Source of the DNA: Piezodorus guildinii
Lineage: Eukaryota; Arthropoda; Insecta; Hemiptera; Pentatomidae
Assembly: GCA_023052935.1 (NCBI GenBank)
Contig: CM041292.1
Coordinates: 31,011,454-31,075,453, forward strand
DNA length: 64,000 nt
Direction: 5' to 3'
Shown piece after piece: positions 11,046 to 23,170 of the stretch. The notes below the pieces were generated by a model. The model did not search any database and was not told where the DNA came from. It was given only the letters and a program-made list of their open reading frames with translations. The translations under genes were made by a program, and so were the position numbers. Each line of letters starts with the position of its first letter. The stretch's first letter is position 1.

Positions 11046-12110
11046 AAAAAAATAAATTAGAAGTTATAAAGAGTGAGAAAAAATTCTATTTTCATATTTA
11101 ACGGTTTTCGATTTTTGTTCAATCAACGGTTGTTGATTTCCGTGGGAAATAAACAGAAGTTTACTGGCAACATTTGTTGCAAAATTTAAACGCACGCAAT
11201 AAATTTCGAGCAAAGATGCTATTCAAAAGAGTGATGTGCATCTCTGATTTATCAAACTATGTTTCGATCGAAACAAAATTAAAATAATATTAATCGTTTA
11301 GAAAAGTATTTTTTTTCTTCTCTTTTTAGTCGTAGAATAAGGTTGTTAAAGCCTACCTTTTCAAGCTTGAATTAATAGAAAATACATAAAAGATACCTAA
11401 AAGCAGATTAGTGTAGCTGATCAATAGCATAATCATATCACTACCTAGTTTAATTTTATACGAAATAAATTTATGTATATTTATATTTTCAAATAAGAGA
11501 AAAGGCAAATTTAAATAAAATAACTAATTATGTATATATTGTAACTACATTTAAAATATTTTTATTTAATGAAAGTTTTATAATTTATTATGATTTATAT
11601 TTAATATATTTTTATAAGAATGTTTTTCCTTATCATGGAAATGTTTTGTAAAATTTTACATGTATAATAAAATTCTGAAGGAACAATATCATGCAAAAAA
11701 CCTTCTTTTATATTTAGTGTTTATTTGAAAATACGATAAGTAAATATACTGATGGGTAAAATTCAGGGGGGAAAAGTAGACAAACTGCCCACAGCACTCC
11801 AGTAGGTAATCTAAACCAGGAGGTCTCGGAGTCATCTTTTTGTCAGACACCTCGATGGATAATAAGGAATTTATATTCATCCCATCATATATTCTATTCA
11901 TCTTATGATGAAGCGAGGATTCAAATTGGCAGATTAGAATGGAAAAAGATGTCCTAAAATTGAAATGGAAAAAAAAAAAAATTGAATCGCATAAACTTTA
12001 TTTATCAAACAATAATGAAAAATCGGTTAACCTTATCAATCAACACCACTCGTCTATTTGTCTTTTGATATGAATAATAAATCTTCAAAATAAAATGCAC
12101 TCACCCTCAC
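11046..12110. other. AT-rich sequence, possible intron
   Basis: No repeat family recognised. If the segment at 12111-12204 is a minus-strand exon, this stretch lies downstream of its donor site and would be intronic, at least at its right end. Confidence 0.35.
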
Positions 12111-12204
12111 CGGAATGCAATTCTCCCAAGCACGTTCCTGTCCATCTTAGCAGCATTCATTTCCTTTTTAGTCAGTGGTTTGCTCTCGATGCTGCTCAAA
12201 TTAT
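12111..12204 (-). CDS. candidate internal exon of an unidentified host gene
   Basis: Read on the minus strand, a pyrimidine-rich TTTCTTTTCGCCTTGCAG acceptor immediately precedes 12204, and a GTGAGGGTGAG donor follows 12111. The 94 bases between are open in one frame and closed in the other two. They encode 30 residues beginning NLSSIESKPLTKKEMNAAKM and ending DRNVLGRIAF, with two bases of a split codon at each end. The composition is much less AT-rich than the flanks and the peptide looks like ordinary charged host protein. It matches no repeat in the window. I do not recognise the protein. Neighbouring exons must be outside, or too short or diverged to see. Confidence 0.55.
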
Positions 12205-14330
12205 CTGCAAGGCGAAAAGAAATGTGCAAGCTGAAAGAAGTGGTGTAATAAAATTAATTTAGCAAATTTCAGTTCCGCATTTTGCAGAGTCCTCAACCCG
12301 ACACATATTTTTTCAAACTGTAAATTTTGTGTGCCTGGAATCTTCATGGCAGTTCTAATGGGTGTGTACGCTGGCATTTCGAAAATCTTAAATTCTTATG
12401 ATTTAATCTGTATCAATGTTTTTTTAAATTTATTTTCGTTGTCATTTATTAATTTTATTTCTCACAGATATTTCAGCTATCAATATTAATATCGGATAAA
12501 CCGATATTTTTGTATAATTTTAACCTTGTATTTTTTAAAAATTAGATTCCTTTTAGCTTCTGTGATTTAGAAAATCCCATAAAATAGTATTACTTATATG
12601 CCTGCAATATGCTCATAGGTTTTCTTTGGTTTGTGAGTCGGTGCTTGGCTGAACGAAACTTTCTACAAACGAGAAAGGATGAAAAACTATTGCTGAATCA
12701 GATAAGGCGTTCACGAAGTCAATGCAATAAAAAGAAGTGTTTAGCCTGATCAGATCGAAGTGTACACAAGTCTTGATGTGTGTGCTGTACTCTTTGATGT
12801 CCTGAGAAGTTCTGTGTTGAAACGCTATGGGTCTTATGACGATGCGGTTTACATTGTTCCATAAGAAAGGGAAATGTCCATTCAATGGTATAACAATATA
12901 TTTTTTTATGAATTAGTTGTCATATTATACATTTATCATTTATTAAAAGTTAAATCAATATCAAAGTCTTTATCGAACAGTATGCCAATGTAGGTGACCA
13001 TCTTACCTAATCCTATCGACGAACACAAAGGAACATCCACGTTTAGGTTTAAATTAATACGAAATTTACCATCAATTTTAATTTTGACAAAGTTCATACT
13101 TTGTTTATTCTATTATACCGACTTAATAGTTTGATTATTTCCTGAAATTCATCAAAAACATCTTTCTGTAGAGCTTTTGTCCATTGTAATTAACTACTTC
13201 TTGCTTCTTTGGTACTGAGGAAAGAGAAGTTCTTGAATGGCCACCACATGCTATCGAAGGCAGAGAAAAAAACAAATCTCTCCTCCTCTATTCTATATAA
13301 TTCTTGTTTTAAAACAATTTTACGCACATTGGTAGTCTCTAGTCTCTCATTATTTTCTTGTTAATGATAAGGTATCAATAGGAAAGTGCAAGAAACGAAA
13401 AAACGAACACAATATGATTCTTACACCAGGACAGAAATGGAGTAGCAGTCGTACTGAGGTTAAACAATCGTTTATGGACAAAGAGGAATCGATTAGAAGT
13501 CCAAGTCAATTAAAAATTGCTACAATACTCAAAAAATATAATAATAAAAGTAAGAATTATATATTTATTTTATTGTAAAGAATGTTTTTTTTTTTTTTTT
13601 TTATGCCCTTACCATCCAAACAAATTAAAAAGATATATTTCGGAGCTCTTAATAAAAAAAAAATAATAATAATTAGGGGCAATAAATAAACATTATCTTC
13701 TCCCTATTTTTAAAAGGATGTTTAAATTTTGTGATTTTTATAGTTATTTAAACGTTTCGAAAAAGATTAAATGATATTCTTAATTATGAAAATTATTATT
13801 GCTCACATGATTCCGTCTATAAAACTAATAAATAGTTTACATCAACTGCATTAGAATTGACATTTAAATTACTATGAAAATCTAAGTTTGTACTCGTAAT
13901 TACGCAAATAATTACTTGAATAGGTTAAAATTATTATCAATTAAAAGTCCAAAGACCAAATACAGAATCAAATTGTCTTGAAACGAATCATGCACGCCTT
14001 ATTTGTTTAGAAGTTTACCTTCAATTAAGTAAATAGCAAAAGTTTTTGTTCGTTCTGATAACCGAAACACCACAATTATCATTCTTTAAATTCGTTCATC
14101 TTCTTTTTTCTAGCTTATTTAATCCGCCAGTCATTCTAAAAATAGAAATGCTAAATCATCGGTCTAGGTCATTATCATTTTAGGCACTAAGTTCCTTTCT
14201 CTTGGATGGTAAATATTATACGTTATCTTTGACAAGGACATCTAGAATGTGATCAGAGGTTTATTCGTTTAACCAAGAGATGTCCACATTTTCTATAAAA
14301 ACTAGAAAATATAATTTATTTTTTCCTATT
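12205..14330. other. non-repetitive AT-rich region, possible intron
   Basis: Upstream of the candidate exon on the minus strand. 12613-12890 is GC-richer and open for up to 90 codons on the minus strand and about 40 on the plus, but neither frame shows a motif and no paired splice sites are evident. 13585-13602 is poly-T. Nothing else recognised. Confidence 0.35.
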
Positions 14331-14339
14331 ATCCATACT

Positions 14340-14452
14340 TTATAATTTTTTAAATATGGTATGAATGTTATACTTGATAAATATTGAAAATGACCAAATA
14401 AGGACAGATTGTAATATTAAATAAAAATAACTAAACAAAAAAAAAAAAAAAA
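14340..14452 (+). mobile_element. J1 3' tail remnant
   Basis: GTATGAATGTTAT, then GACAGATTGTAATATT and AATAAAAATAAC followed by an A run match the last 100 bases of J1 (30605-30700). Everything upstream was lost, consistent with severe 5' truncation or decay. Confidence 0.6.
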
Positions 14453-15234
14453 AACTATTATCCTTTAACATATTTATGGTTGAGCCTCATAAAATTTCTC
14501 TATATTAAACTGAAATATATGTTTTTATATCCTTTTTTAAAATGATTTTGTTGGAAGAATACTGTCTAAAAAACGCTTTCATTAGAAGAGCTAAAACACA
14601 TTTTAATATAATTTAACGATCAACGTTAAGTTTAGATAATTAGAACTATTAATAATCACTAACTTTTTTTTCCAAAATATTCGCTTTCTTTAAACATCGA
14701 AAGCTAATTTAGTAAGAAGAAAATAAATTATGAAGCAATTTTTAAATATTTCTATAGTCCAAAGAGAATAATTTGACCGCTGAAGCCAAGGAAAATTCGG
14801 GAGTATCTTATCATATTTTAAAAAGAAATTCGTACTAATGACCAATATTTTCAAATTTAGTGAATGAAATGACATTTAGAAGCCTTATAGACGTTGAAAC
14901 TGGTATTTACGGAAGAATAGTTACTGAATGTTTCAAACTTTATAAGCTTAAAATATTCAATTAAATTTCGAGGAATAGCTTTTTATTTTCAAAATATTAT
15001 TAGTTATACCTTTAAAATGGAATTGTAAAATGGTAGAATTGTATGTGTGCAAACATTACCTTTGTTGAGGATATAAAATAAATATAATATTTTGATTTTT
15101 TTTTACCCTAATTTTAAATTCGTATGTATTTGGAGCCTTATATAAACCATTAAAAAAGTATAGGATTAGAAAAGATATTTATATTATTTTGCAGTTTCTG
15201 GTGAAGGTTGAATTATTATGTTAAAATAAATGGG
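14453..15234. other. AT-rich sequence, nothing recognised
   Basis: Only short chance ORFs. Confidence 0.4.
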
Positions 15235-15330
15235 TTGATAGTTCCTTCACATCTTTATTAGTTGCGTATCGACCCTCTAACGTATTCTGTCCTCAACTCA
15301 TCATCAGATACACAGAATCTGGTTTAAATT
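15235..15330 (-). repeat. K-type 3' segment, minus strand
   Basis: Read on the minus strand it gives TCTGATGATGAGTTGAGGAC, then GGGTCGATACGCAAC and TAATAAAG, the K arrangement with GAAAC changed to GATAC. This copy is diverged. Confidence 0.45.
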
Positions 15331-16054
15331 AGTAAAAGCATTATATATACGTATTGTATACACTTATTGTACTATATTGTATTCATTATTATTTTTTATT
15401 GTACTACAAAAAGCTCATATGAAGTACATAATGGTCATTAAGGCAGAGGCATAACTCGAAAGTTTGTGAATGGCCAGACGAACTGCGCGCGAAATGGTAC
15501 TGCGAAATCAGCACCAGTTAACGCGAGCATAAACTCCTTATCGTGAAATTAGCAATGCACAGCGAGGATTCACCTTAAGAAGGCAATAAACTGAATTATA
15601 TCCCAGCAATAAAGGGACCATTAAACTCCAACAACACGGCTTTATGTAGTTCTGGCTAAATATTTGGTCAAGGGCAAGGTCTAACCCAAATTCAAGTCTA
15701 TTTTGCAACAATTAGCATCTCTTTGGTGAGTGGTATATTGATATCCTTATATTCATATGTAACCAAAAATTATTGGCAGTGAAACCATTGGCATCAACGG
15801 TCACAAATTGACAACAATTCAAGGCATTTAAAAGAAATATACTGTTGTAAAGTTTATACAAATAAATAAAGACAATATTAGAAAACAAAATAAGATTTGG
15901 TCTAACTAAATGTTCAATACGGAAACTACCGAGTATTATTTCCTCACGTACATTCCCCATCTTGTTTCGGCCCTGCAGTCATAGCTAACAGAATCTTTCA
16001 TCATTTTAGGCTACCGCTGTGATGATACTTCCATTTTACGCTATTGTTATAATC
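15331..16054. other. unassigned sequence
   Basis: 15440-15560 is somewhat GC-richer (GCGCGCGAAATGG area) but has no ORF or family match. A GGCCGAAAC trace on the minus strand near 15965-15975 could be a further K remnant, too weak to call. Confidence 0.3.
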
Positions 16055-16500
16055 ATATAATTTTGCTTTATAGTTTTCAACTATAAACATTTGTAATAGA
16101 CAAAAAAATAAATAAATAAAGATACCCCCCTTAAAATTTGAGGGCTTACGTTTAAAGGAACGTAGAATAATTTTAAAAAAAAATCCTTTTATCTGATGTC
16201 CGCTTATATTTGAAACTTCTAAAGCAATTTTTTTTTTAATTTGTTATAAAATACCTTGGCATCCAGTGATGACCCTAACGCCTAGAAGTTGATATCCCAC
16301 TAGTTTTAAAATGGCATCCGATGAAAAATGATTTAATTCAAGAACTCAGATGCCTATATAGAGGATTTTTTAAACAAAAAAACCGCGAATGATTATAAAA
16401 AGAAAAAAAATATCTAGAAAAAAAAAATATCTACCCCCATAACTTGGTTATTTTTTGAGTTAGAAAAAAAATGTATTGAGTTTTAGCAGGACCAACATAA
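16055..16500 (+). repeat. repeat F copy
   Basis: Blocks AAAATTTGAGGGCTTACGTT, GAACGTAGAATAATTTT, ATGACCCTAACGCC, TTTAAAATGGCATCCGAT, AAGAACTCAG and AAAACCGCGAATGATTATAA occur in the same order as in F at 56925-57548. Confidence 0.65.
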
Positions 16501-16516
16501 AAAAAACAAACAAACA

Positions 16517-16520
16517 AAAA

Positions 16521-16563
<43 letters not shown>
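16517..16563. repeat. poly-A followed by (TA)n
   Basis: Simple-sequence tract at the right end of the F copy. Confidence 0.9.
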
Positions 16564-16568
<5 letters not shown>

Positions 16569-17038
16569 AAAAGGCTTAAAGAATTTATTGAAAAATGGTT
16601 TAACGATTTTGATAAAACTCGCAAATATAAAGTTTAATTTGCTTTATTGCCACGTAGGTTTCATTCTGATTAAAATATTTTGAGAGGGCTTAAAGTCCTC
16701 TTATGTACCTTGAATTTTCTCGATTAAAAAAATTTGAACATATCATTTTATTAGCATTGATATGAAACTAAATATACAAGTTGAATGAACTTGATAACTA
16801 ATTAAACAAAAAAAGAGCAAATATATTTCATTTGAGTTAATTTTCTTTTCCGTACACAAGAATGGTAAAATAGATGTATAATATACTGTCGGAAAGGTAT
16901 AAATTTTATAATTTTTTTTTTATCATGTTTACCTATTTGTGGAAGATAATGAAAATTGACGAAGGACATAAAAAATTCAACTGTTATATTATTTAATCTA
17001 AAACATTGGTTTCCTAAGAAACTGATCGTAACTCTTAC
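16564..17038. other. AT-rich sequence, nothing recognised
   Basis: It shares a weak E-like block (GTTTAATCAAAATCGT read in reverse, 16600-16650), otherwise unassigned. Confidence 0.3.
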
Positions 17039-17121
17039 CTGGTTGTAACCTTTTTCAACTCTACCTTCATTCAAAAGATCTTTAATTGATTTGAGTAAGT
17101 GACAGTCGTGTGTTCCGCTCA
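17039..17121 (-). CDS. weak candidate exon
   Basis: On the minus strand an open frame (SGTHDCHLLKSIKDLLNEGR, then VEKGYNQ) ends exactly at CAG followed by GTAAGAG, a good donor. The upstream acceptor is poor: an AG sits just before the frame but is preceded by purines. The frame is also open further upstream, so the exon start is undefined. It could be a decayed transposon segment instead. Confidence 0.22.
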
Positions 17122-18010
17122 CAATTTCTTTTCTATGTTTTGAAGTAACTGATAGTTATTTTCATACGATTATGAGTATTTTACAAACGAGTAATCAATC
17201 ATTTTCGGTTAATCTTATTTTTAGTAACATTCGTTTTCAGCTTGTATTACTTCTATCCGACCCGTTGGTAATAGGTCATCAAATTAATTCCGGTCTGGGG
17301 AGTCAAATGAATGTTTCATCACTCTTGCCACCAGTCCGGTATTTACAATTTACAGCACCAACAAAACTTTTAAAAGATATTCAAGGTTTTCTGTATTTCT
17401 TTTCGGAAATTACCGAGGTCAAAGCCAGGTCACTCTGAAAACCCCTTTTTAAGATTCGGTTCTCTAAAGTCGTGGGTATCTCCCTCAAAATTGCAGATTC
17501 GTTGCAAACGTCTTATCAAGTTAACATCAGATGTTTGGCAAGATGTGACCGCTTCTTCTTTCACCTCGGTTGAGAAATGCCACAGAATCCTAGTAAGTGC
17601 TATCTTCAACTTTAGCATTTACTTTCCGAATGGCGTAAACATCACCACTTTAATTTACCATTAGAAGGAATCTTTTTAATGACTCGACGTTTTATCGATT
17701 CAATCTTTGAAATGACACGATGTGTATTTGCCATGTATATACAATGCTTATGTAAATGCCACTGTGTAGTGAAGTGGTTGGTATAACAAATATATATATT
17801 AAAAAGAATACTTATTAAAATTAAAAACGGTATGTAATAATACATCAAGTAAATTTGCTTAACGACAAATGACCTGAGAAGAAAGATAGAAAAACTAGTA
17901 AAATTATTTACTATAAAAGTAATAGAAATATTTTTTAATATAGGTATTTGTACAAAAGAAAACAACAACAAAAAAAAAACTGTATCTCTATAGCCCATGA
18001 AGTGTCCATT
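17122..18010. other. unassigned sequence with short overlapping frames
   Basis: 17172-17438 (plus) and 17430-17618 (minus) are open for 88 and 62 codons in a slightly GC-richer patch. No motif, splice structure or family match supports either. Confidence 0.25.
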
Positions 18011-18017
18011 TTTTTTC

Positions 18018-18198
18018 ACCCCTACCTCGCCTTTGAAGGCTATACCTGGGTTTCTCGGACCAGGGAGTGAGGTACCGAAATAAAAGTCCCCCCGGTACCA
18101 AGGCTCGAACTCGTAATGTTTTTGGTTTCCAATTTATGGTTCTCTGTGGTTGCTAGGCAACGCGCGTCAAAGCAACGCGCGCTAACCCACTCAGCTAC
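18018..18198 (-). mobile_element. SINE B with extended A-to-B-box spacing
   Basis: On the minus strand a tRNA-like head starts near 18198 with an A box (TAGCTGAGTGG) and a B box (GAGTTCGAGCC) about 90 bases apart instead of about 50. The body follows with ACCGGGGGGACTTTTATTTC, a CTCACTCCCTGGTCCGAG block and CTTCAAAGGCGAGGTAGGGG, then an oligo-A tail (T run at 18010-18017 on the plus strand). The same 3' body is at 56320-56430. Confidence 0.75.
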
Positions 18199-18204
18199 CC
18201 CGCC

Positions 18205-18432
18205 CCCAAATTACACAGTGTCCTGGGCTCTGCGCAAATAGAAATTCGTCGTTATTTGCGACGGCCGTACAATGCGATAGTTAGACCTTGGATTACTCAG
18301 CCCCCAGGTTTCCCCCCATTTTAGGGTACTCACATTATAGAAGCTGGGTCAACCCTTGAAGGGTCTCCATACCCCAGGGTCTTCCCTCGACTGATATAAA
18401 AGAATAAATAACATAGTGCCACAGGCGGGATA
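18205..18432 (-). mobile_element. SINE A body fragment
   Basis: GTCCTGGGCTC, the GCGACGGCCGTACAATG block, CCCAGGTTTCCCCCCATTTT, GGGTACTCAC, CATACCCCAGGGTC and GAATAAATAACAT align with the minus-strand SINE A. It stops where the tRNA head would begin (about 18430). Confidence 0.8.
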
Positions 18433-18559
18433 TAATAATAAGACATTATCTGCACACAAAACTGTATTAAGAAATACATCAAGTAAATGTGATGGAAATA
18501 TAATACAATGACATTAAATTCATAAAGGAAAACTAACCAATTGCTGTACTCCGATCAGA

Positions 18560-19205
18560 ATTCAAATTCAGATGGTCACGCGTCCATAATTTTTTTCATA
18601 CACCTTAATGGATCATCGGGAATCGAAAAAGAAGCAAGGATTCAAACTAACGTGGTAGAGTAAGAATAGAGACTGCCATGGAAAGATCGGTTCTTGGTTG
18701 TGGCCAAATCAGCAAGATATGTACCATTAAGGTCATAATGAATGATTTTGTTTATTTAATTATTTAACGTTCCTTTATGCTACTATGGCTAATCGGACGA
18801 TGCTACAGTGGGAGTCCTAAATTTTGCCTATCCAGGTTTTATTAGGATAGGGATCTTTAACGAGTACCTGACATCGCACAGGCTCGGGACCAACTTTTAA
18901 CGTCCCCTCCGAAGGACGGCATAACTAAGGATTTTATACTCCTAGGACCACCTGTGGGTTTGAACCCGTAATCTTTGGCATAGGAGGCTGTTATGCTAAC
19001 CACCCAGCTACAAGTGATCCCTTAAGAATGATTTTATTAGTGACAAAATAAGATTTTACAAATTATTTTGGATTGTATGGATTATATGCGAGAATAATTC
19101 CATGGTTTGGTACAAACCTAAAACTCTACTTTGTAAGTCCAGATTGACCATCAACTATGATGGTCATGTAAATCAGCCTTTTGTAGTCAAGTTGAAGGTC
19201 ACACA
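18560..19205 (-). mobile_element. J2-like retrotransposon C-terminal remnant, split by a SINE C
   Basis: 18640-18749 and 19026-19205 together match the minus-strand J2 copy at 47900-48170 (GGCCAAATCAGCAAGATATG, ACCATTAAGGTC, then GTGACAAAATAAGATTTTAC and AACTCTACTTTGTAAGTCC). The encoded region is the C-terminal part of the J2 polymerase ORF, with frame-destroying changes. SINE C interrupts it between the two GAATGATTTT repeats. Confidence 0.7.
18750..19025 (-). mobile_element. SINE C inserted in a J2 remnant
   Basis: The minus strand shows a head with A box (TGTAGCTGGGTGG) and B box (GGGTTCAAACCC, with a small mismatch). The body has AGTCCTCC-type repeats: CCGTCCTTCGGAGGGGACGT, GTCCCGAGCCTGTGCGATGT and AGGTACTCGTTAAAGATCCC. 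GAATGATTTT at 18740-18749 and 19026-19035 flanks it as a target duplication of at least 10 bp. Confidence 0.85.
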
Positions 19206-19243
19206 GTATGCAAAGTAAATGTAACCAAAAAGCTCAACACACG

Positions 19244-20104
19244 GCTTTCACGCACCTAAGTTGCTAAAATCAGTTTAATTTTTTTTAAATACATTTAGAA
19301 ATGAAGTATAAAAGTAAGTAAAGCAATAAGGTTTAGGAATTAATTCAATTTAATTTCGATAGAAACATGTGTATTATTAAATAGTCTATTCTATTATTAT
19401 CTACAACAATCAGTTTCATCGGTTTTTCAGCACTCTCCTTTAACTTTTAAGATAATAACTTTCTGTATAAGTTAATATTTTTTTTTCTAAAAGCTTTAGC
19501 TTTTTAACGATATACTATTATACATCTATATTAATGTTAAAAATAAATCATTAAAAAAATATTTGTTTTCTTTTTTCTCCTTAGTTTGACATCGAATCTG
19601 TTCAACTTCCATATTTAGCCGTTTTTTACCCATTCTCATAAGGTAATATGATTTATTTTTTCGAATACGCAATCTTAAAAGTATTTAAGAGAAAGAAAAT
19701 TTAAAATATCATTTAAGCCAATTCAGACTATTTCAATCAGAATTTAAACCCCTTATATTTTACATATATTAATTAAGTTTAATCAAAATCGTTAGGGCCT
19801 TTTTTGAGAAAATCGTAAAAAGGTGTAAAATGCGTGGAAAAAGGTGTTTTTCTGGTTGGCAGATTTTGATGAAGAATGAGCTGTAGCTTTTCGGGCGTAT
19901 GGATTTCTTAAATATGAAATTTTACTTTCGTACATTTTGTTTTCGTGCTAGGCTCACCACACACACAAAGACCTTTGCGAGACTTTGTCATTTAAACACA
20001 GGAGACCATAAAAATTGTATTTCCGATGAAAACTGGAATTTAAAAATGTTCACGATCACAATACTTTCCCTTACTATATATCTCATATATAGGTAAGTAA
20101 AAGT
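19244..20104 (+). repeat. repeat E, full-length copy 2
   Basis: It runs from GCTTTCACGCAC to GTAAGTAAAAGT, mutated forms of the E termini. It carries the same interior blocks as the 10173 copy (GAAACATGTG, TTTAACGATATACTAT, AAAACTGGAATTTAAAAATG, CACGATCACAATACTTTCCC) and a degenerate palindrome near 20070-20100. Confidence 0.7.
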
Positions 20105-20584
20105 AAAATTAAAACCTGAAAACAGAGAAATCAAATCTTAGAGTAATTAGCATCCTATGTAGGAATATCTCTCAGCCGTAGACAATTACTTAATAAAGGT
20201 GCAGCCTAAAGATAAATTATTCAGATTATCATAACAGAGGCAAATCCAAGGAGGAACCCTCTAGACACCACCCGTGGCGCCATCTAATTTCCAAGATGAT
20301 GTGTTGGCACGTTTTGGAATGCCGGAATAATAATCCTCACTTTCTGGCCTCATCACCTCACCATCATCTGGGCCAAGGGCTAAATCCCCGCGATAATTAT
20401 TATTTCTCCTTTCCAAGAAAATTATTCCATTATGTGACTCAAAAACACCTTCTAAAATTATTCATTTTCTTTGTTCCTTTGATTACATTAGAGATTCATT
20501 ACATGAACCATGTCTGCTGCAGTGACTGGAAAAAAAAGAAGGTAAATATAGAAAAATAACCTTCTTATTTACTGTTTCGGGGTC
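20105..20584. other. unassigned sequence
   Basis: 20230-20410 is GC-richer (ACCACCCGTGGCGCCATC area). An 87-codon frame on the plus strand has no recognisable motif. No repeat match. Confidence 0.3.
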
Positions 20585-20880
20585 ATCTGTTCTTTAGGGG
20601 CTGTCATAACAGCCTTCTATGCGCAAGGTCGTAGGTTAAAAACCTGGATATAGATGGCCCTAGGAGTTCTATAAAGGAAGCAGAAATTACATGCTAATAT
20701 CATATTAAGGGTGGGAAGGATAGGAGCGTGAAATGGTGGTCCCAAGCCTGTGCGATGTCAGGTACTCGTTAAAGATCCCTGTCCTAATCAAACCTGAATA
20801 GGCAAAAAGTAGCATTCCTACTGTGACATTGGCCGATTAGCCACAGTAGCACAAAGTGACGTTAAATGGATAAAAAATAA
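20585..20880 (+). mobile_element. SINE C, diverged copy
   Basis: CATAACAGCCTTCTATGCGC, GGTGGTCCCAAGCCTGTGCG, GATGTCAGGTACTCGTTAAA, CCTGAATAGGCAAAAAGTAG and GATTAGCCACAGTAGCAC match SINE C. Part of the body between the head and GTGGTCCC is replaced or highly diverged. Confidence 0.75.
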
Positions 20881-21195
20881 ATACTTTTTTCGATACAAAA
20901 AAATGTATTTATTTATAATATATCTTTCTTTTCAGGGCTATTAGTTGGAATGCTTACCTATAGGATCTTATAATTCCTGCTTCTATTTACCTTTCCGAAC
21001 TGTCAAGAGTAGCTGGTCCGCAGATAATGTCCAGGAGGTCGGCCGGTTGTCATTGGGAAATTAATAAAATTGCCTATATAAAAAATATTTGTAAAGCCTT
21101 AGGTTGTAAAATGAATCATTGAGGTATTAAACAGACTCATTGTATTGCGCATGGTAACTGAAAGTAAAAGGTTTCCTAGAAGATAGTATATTGTA

Positions 21196-22430
21196 TTTTT
21201 TTTTTTTTTTTTAGAATAGAATATATTTTATTTGTGAAAGACAAAGTCTTGTACAAATTTACAACATAAAATACAATTGCAAAAGAAATATAACCTGAGT
21301 CTAGTGCTCTTTACCCAAAACATTAAACGAAAGATAAAACATGTACTCCTTGACAAAATAGTAAACAAAAATAAAACGAACTGGATAATACATTTTTTTT
21401 TTTAACATAATATTGATTACTACACAATATTAAACTTAAAATAGTGAGACATCTAAAATAAACGGAAGCGTGGTAAAAGTACAGTGATTAAATGGTTTCG
21501 AAAACTATTTACGTAATATTGTTTAAGTAGAACTAATAGAATCATATTTATTACATATGTTTAAGATGTAAATATAAAGACTGTTCAGTCTGGCTTCACT
21601 ATTAATGTTCAAGATATTTTCAATTTTTTGTAGGTCACAGGATATGGATTCAGATGGTTTTATGATATATTGTCTATTGTCTTTAAAGGTTGGGCAATGT
21701 AGGTGGATATGGTACAAACTATTGTTGAAATAATCATTGCAAAATACACAAAGTTCATTTGCCTTAATAATAATTGTTTTGTTTCCATGGTGGAGTTTGA
21801 TGATCTCTGGGTTTTCTACCCTTAGTCGGCTGATACATCTTATTTTCTTAAAATTTAGCCTATATGTTAAGTACTCTTCTGGTTTATGTAGGTTGTAACT
21901 GCTGAGTAATCGGTATATCGGGTTACTATTTGAGTTCATTGCTCTATTAATGTCAGTTGAATAGTTATTGCTTATGATTGTTTCGATAATATCGGCTTTG
22001 TGATTCAAAATATCGTTTTCCAGAGGCGCATTGATTTTTTCTCTACATCCATAGTTGTGGGCTATCATATTGACCTGTGAAACCCAGTTGTAATCTATAT
22101 CAGGCTTTTCTGCATCTAGCATTCTTAGTCTGTTAAAACACTGTTTCGGGAGTCTCTCTTCAGGCATCGATGACAGTTTAGACCAATGGTTGATTACTTT
22201 TTTCATAACTTTTGAGATTAGAGGACTTCTACCTGTCTCTAGCCTCACTACATAGTTTGGGGTGTTTTGGGGCCATCCATATAGGTATTTAATAAAGTTC
22301 ATTTGAGAAATTTCTAAAGCATCTAAATATCTCAGGCTCCAAACTTCTGATCCGTACAGGAGAACTGAAGAGATCATTGAATCGTACAACGCCATCTTTG
22401 TTTCCCAAGAGTCACTCTTTCCTCTTCTAA
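21196..22430 (-). mobile_element. 5'-truncated non-LTR retrotransposon (CR1/L2-like), 9-bp target duplication
   Basis: The minus-strand insertion ends in poly-A (T run at 21196-21211). It is flanked by TATATTGTA at 21187-21195 and 22431-22439, a 9-bp duplication. The ORF occupies its 5' part and a 3' UTR of about 320 bases follows. The 3' terminus repeats AATAGAATA, similar in style to the 44119 copy. Confidence 0.8.
21523..22430 (-). pseudogene. C-terminal region of a non-LTR ORF2 protein
   Basis: An open frame of 290 codons continues upstream without a stop (KRGKSDSWETK precedes the first methionine), so the true start is lost by 5' truncation. Its beginning (SVLLYGSEVW, then TPNYVVRLETGRSPL) is the familiar segment just downstream of the reverse transcriptase domain in CR1/L2-type elements. 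A cysteine/histidine cluster (CVFCN...HIHLHC) lies near residues 220-240, as in C-terminal zinc-knuckle-like regions of non-LTR ORF2. The polymerase domain is absent, so it cannot be active. No internal stop suggests recent insertion. Confidence 0.75.
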
Positions 22431-22439
22431 TATATTGTA

Positions 22440-23069
22440 GTTCTAAATATTAGTAATTCATTGAGAACAATTTTTTTCGGTTTAATCATCAGTTCTTAGA
22501 GCCTGGGTATTATCTTTAACAATATATTTCAATCGTAGTCATTAAATAGTAGATGCATTATTACAAAAACAAAATGTTTCTTTATTGGGATGCGCCATAA
22601 AATCAACACGATGATTTGGAATTGGTGCTATCTAATGTTAGGTAATATTCAGGGATTTTTTTTTTCAATTTAATTGATTATATTTGCATTGAAATATAGC
22701 TTTGAGTTTTTGATAAAAGAATATTTTTTAGAATGCTTGGAAATTAAGTTAAATATGAACTTACAATTAGTAACTTCCGGAAAGAACTACAATTTTCAAA
22801 CATCACGTATGCTTTTTGGATGAAATATATATATACTTTTTTTAGTTCAAGACACCATTCTCGTCGGAAGAATTCTAAACAATAAACATATCTGATGAAG
22901 AGGATATGATTAAATGTGCAGTGTAAGGTCCATGCAGGTACATATTTGTTTTATTTCGAATCTATTACATTGGATAATAATAGAAGTTTGAAACAAAAAA
23001 AAATCACGACAAACAAAAAAAAAAGAAAGAGAACCACCATTGTTGACTTGATTCATTTAAAACGATTGT
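22440..23069. other. AT-rich sequence, nothing recognised
   Basis: No coding or repeat signal. Confidence 0.4.
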
Positions 23070-23170
23070 CGTGTAAATAGTGTACGAATGTAGTATGCAT
23101 GATATCTTTCACCACTACTATCGATGTCCGAATTGGGACAGATTGTAATTTTACTCAATAAAAATCGTTG
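23070..23170 (+). mobile_element. J1 3' tail remnant
   Basis: GTGTACGAATGTAGTATGCA, GATATCTTTCACCACTACTA and GGGACAGATTGTAATTTTAC, then CAATAAAA, match 30605-30695 almost base for base. Only the last 100 bases of J1 are present. Confidence 0.8.

Noticed and set aside
12613..12885. 90-codon minus-strand frame near the candidate exon
   Set aside because: No recognisable domain, no convincing acceptor or donor, and the opposite strand is partly open as well.
17172..17618. 88- and 62-codon frames on opposite strands
   Set aside because: They overlap, have no motif, splice context or family match, and are within chance expectation for this composition.
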